Shown piece by piece: positions 61,542 through 64,000 of a stretch of 64,000 nt of DNA. Under the pieces are notes generated by a model that saw only the letters and a list, made by a program, of their open reading frames with translations, was not told the DNA's origin and did no database searches. The translations under genes were made by a program, and so were the position numbers. Origin of the DNA: Anaerobacillus alkalilacustris (GTDB lineage Bacteria > Bacillota > Bacilli > Bacillales > Anaerobacillaceae); NCBI RefSeq assembly GCF_001866005.1, contig NZ_MLQR01000031.1, forward strand, positions 202,617-266,616, given 5' to 3'. Within the stretch, counting starts at the first letter, position 1. Each line of letters starts with the position of its first letter.

Positions 61542-62942
61542 ATGAAAGAAAAACTTCAGAGTGATCGCCTCGGAACTGAACCTATACCAAAGCTACTAAA
61601 GAATTTATCGGTTCCTGCAGTCATTGGCATGTTTGTTATGGCTCTTTATAATGTCGTAGACACTATCTTCATTTCTTACGCAGTAGGTATTTCTGCCGTA
61701 GCCGGATTAACTATATCATTTCCTGTACTAATGATTATTATGGCGATTTCAGCTGCAATTGGCGTGGGGGGAGCATCCGTTATATCTAGAAAGCTAGGCG
61801 CAAAAAAACTGGGAGAAGCTAATCAAGTCTTTGGAAATATACTAACAATGATCATTTTTATTAGTCTGATCGGCTTTATTGGTGGCTTTACCTTATTAAA
61901 GCCTACGCTAGTTTTGTTTGGTGCTACATCAGATATTCTTGGCTATGCATATGAATATATGTTTCCACTACTGCTTGGAACATTCTTCTTTTCATTTGGT
62001 TTTTCAACGAATAGTATTGTACGTTCTGAAGGAAATGCAAAATTTGCAATGAATTTAATGATTATTTCATCCGTACTAAATATTATTTTAGATGCTATTT
62101 TTATTTTAGGCTTTGGGATGGGGATTCGTGGTGCAGCATACGCTACACTTGTTTCACAAGCAGTAATAGCCATTATTACACTTCAATATTTTTTATCTGG
62201 AAAAAGCTCGCTTTCCATTATGGTCACTACTCTTAAACCGAAGTTCATAATAATGAAAGAAGTACTTTCTGTAGGCCTTCCTGCTTTTATGCAGCAAGCT
62301 GCTGGAAGTATTATGATGATTTCTATTAACGCAATGTTAATTCGTTTTGGTACTGAATTTCACGTAGGATTATTTGGAATTATTCAACGCATCTCAATGC
62401 TTATGTTAATGCCTCTTTTGGGTATTATGCAAGGAATGCAACCAATTATTGGCTATAACTTCGGTGCAAATAATTTTTCTCGTTTAAAACAAACCGTATT
62501 ACTCGGTTTAAAGGTTGCTACTCTTTTAGCAACAGCTATATTTCTCATTATGATGATTTTCCCAAAATTATTTATAACCATATTCTCATCCGACCCTACG
62601 GTTATTGATTCTGGTACTGAGGCAATACGCATCTTATTTGCGGCTTCCTTCTTCATTGGGGTTCCTATTGTTTGCGGGGGGATCTTTCAAGCACTAGGGA
62701 AAGTAAAAGAAGCGTTAATCTTATCAATGTCTAGGCAATTTTTATTCTTAATACCATTAGTGTTGATATTGCCTCATTTTATCGGTGTAAATGGTGTTTG
62801 GATGGCATTCCCAATATCTGACGCGCTAGCATTTTTCTTATCAGGTTTTCTACTTTATCGAAACCGTAAGTTAATTCTTTGTGAAGATGAAATTCAAGAA
62901 GTAGTCCCCTTTGAAGGAGAGATTTCAACATCTGCTCAATGA
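61542..62942 (+). CDS. MATE family efflux transporter
   Basis: A 466-residue protein with 12 membrane segments in two halves. MATE landmarks are VIGMFVMALYNVVDTIFISYAVG near 31, AIGVGGASVISRKLGAK near 70, and GIMQGMQPIIGYNFGANNFSR near 292. Members expel drugs or metabolites in exchange for Na+ or H+; this form is closest to the MepA/DinF-like group by eye. It is cotranscribed with the MarR gene. AAAGGAGAATAATA precedes the ATG. Confidence 0.94.
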   Translation: MKEKLQSDRLGTEPIPKLLKNLSVPAVIGMFVMALYNVVDTIFISYAVGISAVAGLTISFPVLMIIMAISAAIGVGGASVISRKLGAKKLGEANQVFGNILTMIIFISLIGFIGGFTLLKPTLVLFGATSDILGYAYEYMFPLLLGTFFFSFGFSTNSIVRSEGNAKFAMNLMIISSVLNIILDAIFILGFGMGIRGAAYATLVSQAVIAIITLQYFLSGKSSLSIMVTTLKPKFIIMKEVLSVGLPAFMQQAAGSIMMISINAMLIRFGTEFHVGLFGIIQRISMLMLMPLLGIMQGMQPIIGYNFGANNFSRLKQTVLLGLKVATLLATAIFLIMMIFPKLFITIFSSDPTVIDSGTEAIRILFAASFFIGVPIVCGGIFQALGKVKEALILSMSRQFLFLIPLVLILPHFIGVNGVWMAFPISDALAFFLSGFLLYRNRKLILCEDEIQEVVPFEGEISTSAQ

Positions 62943-63174
62943 CAAGAAAAAGCGTCTTTATATTAATTTATGAATATCATATTACAAGATTCGATGACTA
63001 GTTACGTTAAACCGTTCGTAACAAATTATTGATTTTTGTGGCTCATTTTTGTAATTATAAATATATAGTCACTAATAAGAAAAAAGATTCGCTTTAATTT
63101 ACTAACGGGTTCCGTTTGCTATCGCAAAAGCATAAATGGCAAAAGAAAGTGCAGCTAAAAACGTATAACTAATT

Positions 63175-63198
63175 GCACCGCATTTGCGGTGCTTTTTT
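63175..63198 (+). terminator. Rho-independent terminator
   Basis: GCACCGCA and TGCGGTGC form an 8-bp GC-rich stem followed by TTTTTT. It lies 230 bases after the MATE gene; between them nothing else is recognised. Confidence 0.85.
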
Positions 63199-63429
63199 GT
63201 ATCGTAATATAAAAAAAATAGATCAATCATTAATTCGATTGAACATTCCATATTTTTGGGGCTGTTTTCGTATACTTTGTTGTAGGTACTTTTCCTCTTT
63301 TTCCCGCAGGAGTCAAGTGCTGCCTTCCGCTCCATTCCACTATAGTCCTGGAAATCCAATCACAACAACACTTGTGAAAACAGCCTAGTTTGAATATCTG
63401 ATTGAATTATCGCCGCATTAGTCAGTGCA

Positions 63430-64000
63430 ATCCTTCAGCAACTTTATGAAGGACACTTAGCACTCGTTTCAGCCTAGTTTTGGCCTTCATCGGCTTTATG
63501 AAGGACACCTAGCGTACATTTCAGCCTAGTTTTGGCCTTCAGCGGCTTTATGAAGGACACCTAGCATACATTTCAGCCTAGTTTTGGCCTTCACCGGCTT
63601 TATGAAGAACACTTAGCATGCGTTTCAGCCTAGTTTTGGTCTTCATCGGCTTTATGAAGGACACCTAGCATGCGTTTCAGCCTAGTTTTGGCCTTCATCG
63701 ACTTTATGAAGGACACTTAGCATGCGTTTCAGCTTAGTTTTGGCCTTCAGCGGCTTTATGAAGGACACCTAGCATGCGTTTCAGCCTGATTTTGGCCTTC
63801 AGCGGCTTTATGAAGGACACCTAGCATGCGTTTCAGCCTAGTTTTGGCCTTCATCGACTTTATGAAGGACACTTAGCATGCATTTCAGCCTGATTTTGGC
63901 CTTCATCAGCTTTATGAAGGAACCTAGCATGCGTTTCAGCCTAGTTTTGGCCTTCATCAGCTTTATGAAGGAACCTAGCATGCGTTTCAGCCTGATTTTG
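63430..64000 (+). repeat. 52-bp tandem repeat array with internal hairpin, continuing past the window
   Basis: Units begin TTTATGAAGGACACCTAGCA at 63443, 63495, 63547, 63599, 63651, 63703, 63755, 63807, 63859, 63911 and 63962, a period of 52 bases (51 for the last). Each has TTTCAGCCTAGTTTTGGCCT and a CCTTCAT/ATGAAGG inverted repeat. Units vary at a few sites (CTAG or CTGA, CATCGG or CAGCGG). No spacers and no open frame are present. Confidence 0.95.

Noticed and set aside
63102..63359. 85-residue open frame on the minus strand
   Set aside because: It crosses a strong plus-strand terminator and has no ribosome site. The C-terminal 20 residues look like a membrane helix and may be a gene remnant, but this cannot be supported.
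63430..64000. Possible CRISPR array
   Set aside because: The period is constant, but the whole 52-base unit is repeated; there are no unique spacers and no cas genes.

Overview
The window looks like a low-GC, endospore-forming member of the Bacillaceae. Sporulation markers are scattered through it: the Sda checkpoint inhibitor, an alpha/beta-type SASP, a divergent gamma-SASP-like protein, and YppG-like and YjcZ-like proteins. An arsenate-respiration-type (arr) cluster, an anaerobic ribonucleotide reductase and a candidate selenoprotein point to an anaerobe or facultative anaerobe such as Anaerobacillus and its relatives; that genus-level guess is inference.

Layout. 0-2.3 kb: an orphan CheW, a YitT-family protein and a small tyrosine recombinase. 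2.5-4.8 kb: a small DnaJ-type zinc-finger protein, two DUF1538 membrane proteins and a tandem P-II-like protein. 5-6 kb: a broken small gene and a dispersed repeat. 6-11.6 kb: TraB-family protein, then two Mg2+ transcription units (mgtC-mgtE and mgtE), each behind an M-box riboswitch with terminator; the second also has a small leader ORF. 12-18.8 kb: small spore genes, SDR and aldo/keto reductases, GNAT, NlpC/P60, LOG and DMT proteins. 19.4-22.95 kb: a YtrA-type GntR regulator with its ABC ATPase and permease. 26-28.8 kb: cobalamin riboswitch and nrdDG. 29.5-31.7 kb: M50 protease and small spore or hypothetical genes. 32-36.3 kb: cysH-sat-cysP-cysC for sulfate assimilation, behind an unexplained attenuator.

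36.5-46.9 kb is the main accessory block, all on the minus strand: tatA, arrA, arrB, a TorD-like chaperone, an unusual multi-[4Fe-4S] protein and an NrfD-like quinol-side subunit, followed by a separate unit with a PhnD/AioX-like lipoprotein, a histidine kinase and a NarL-type regulator. The cluster would export a molybdoenzyme by Tat, feed it electrons from menaquinol and control it through an extracytoplasmic ligand sensor. tatA seems to start with AUU.

47.2-64 kb: a glycerophosphodiesterase; a lipoprotein peroxiredoxin-like gene with an in-frame UGA in a UxxC motif followed by a SECIS-like hairpin; a sugar ABC importer without ATPase plus a LacI regulator; an L,D-transpeptidase; a FAD/Rieske oxidoreductase; an NSS transporter; an Mn-type binding protein with MntR-like boxes; a MarR-MATE pair; and a 52-bp tandem array running off the window end. 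At least four families of structured dispersed repeats fill the intergenic regions, and several sit on gene stop codons.
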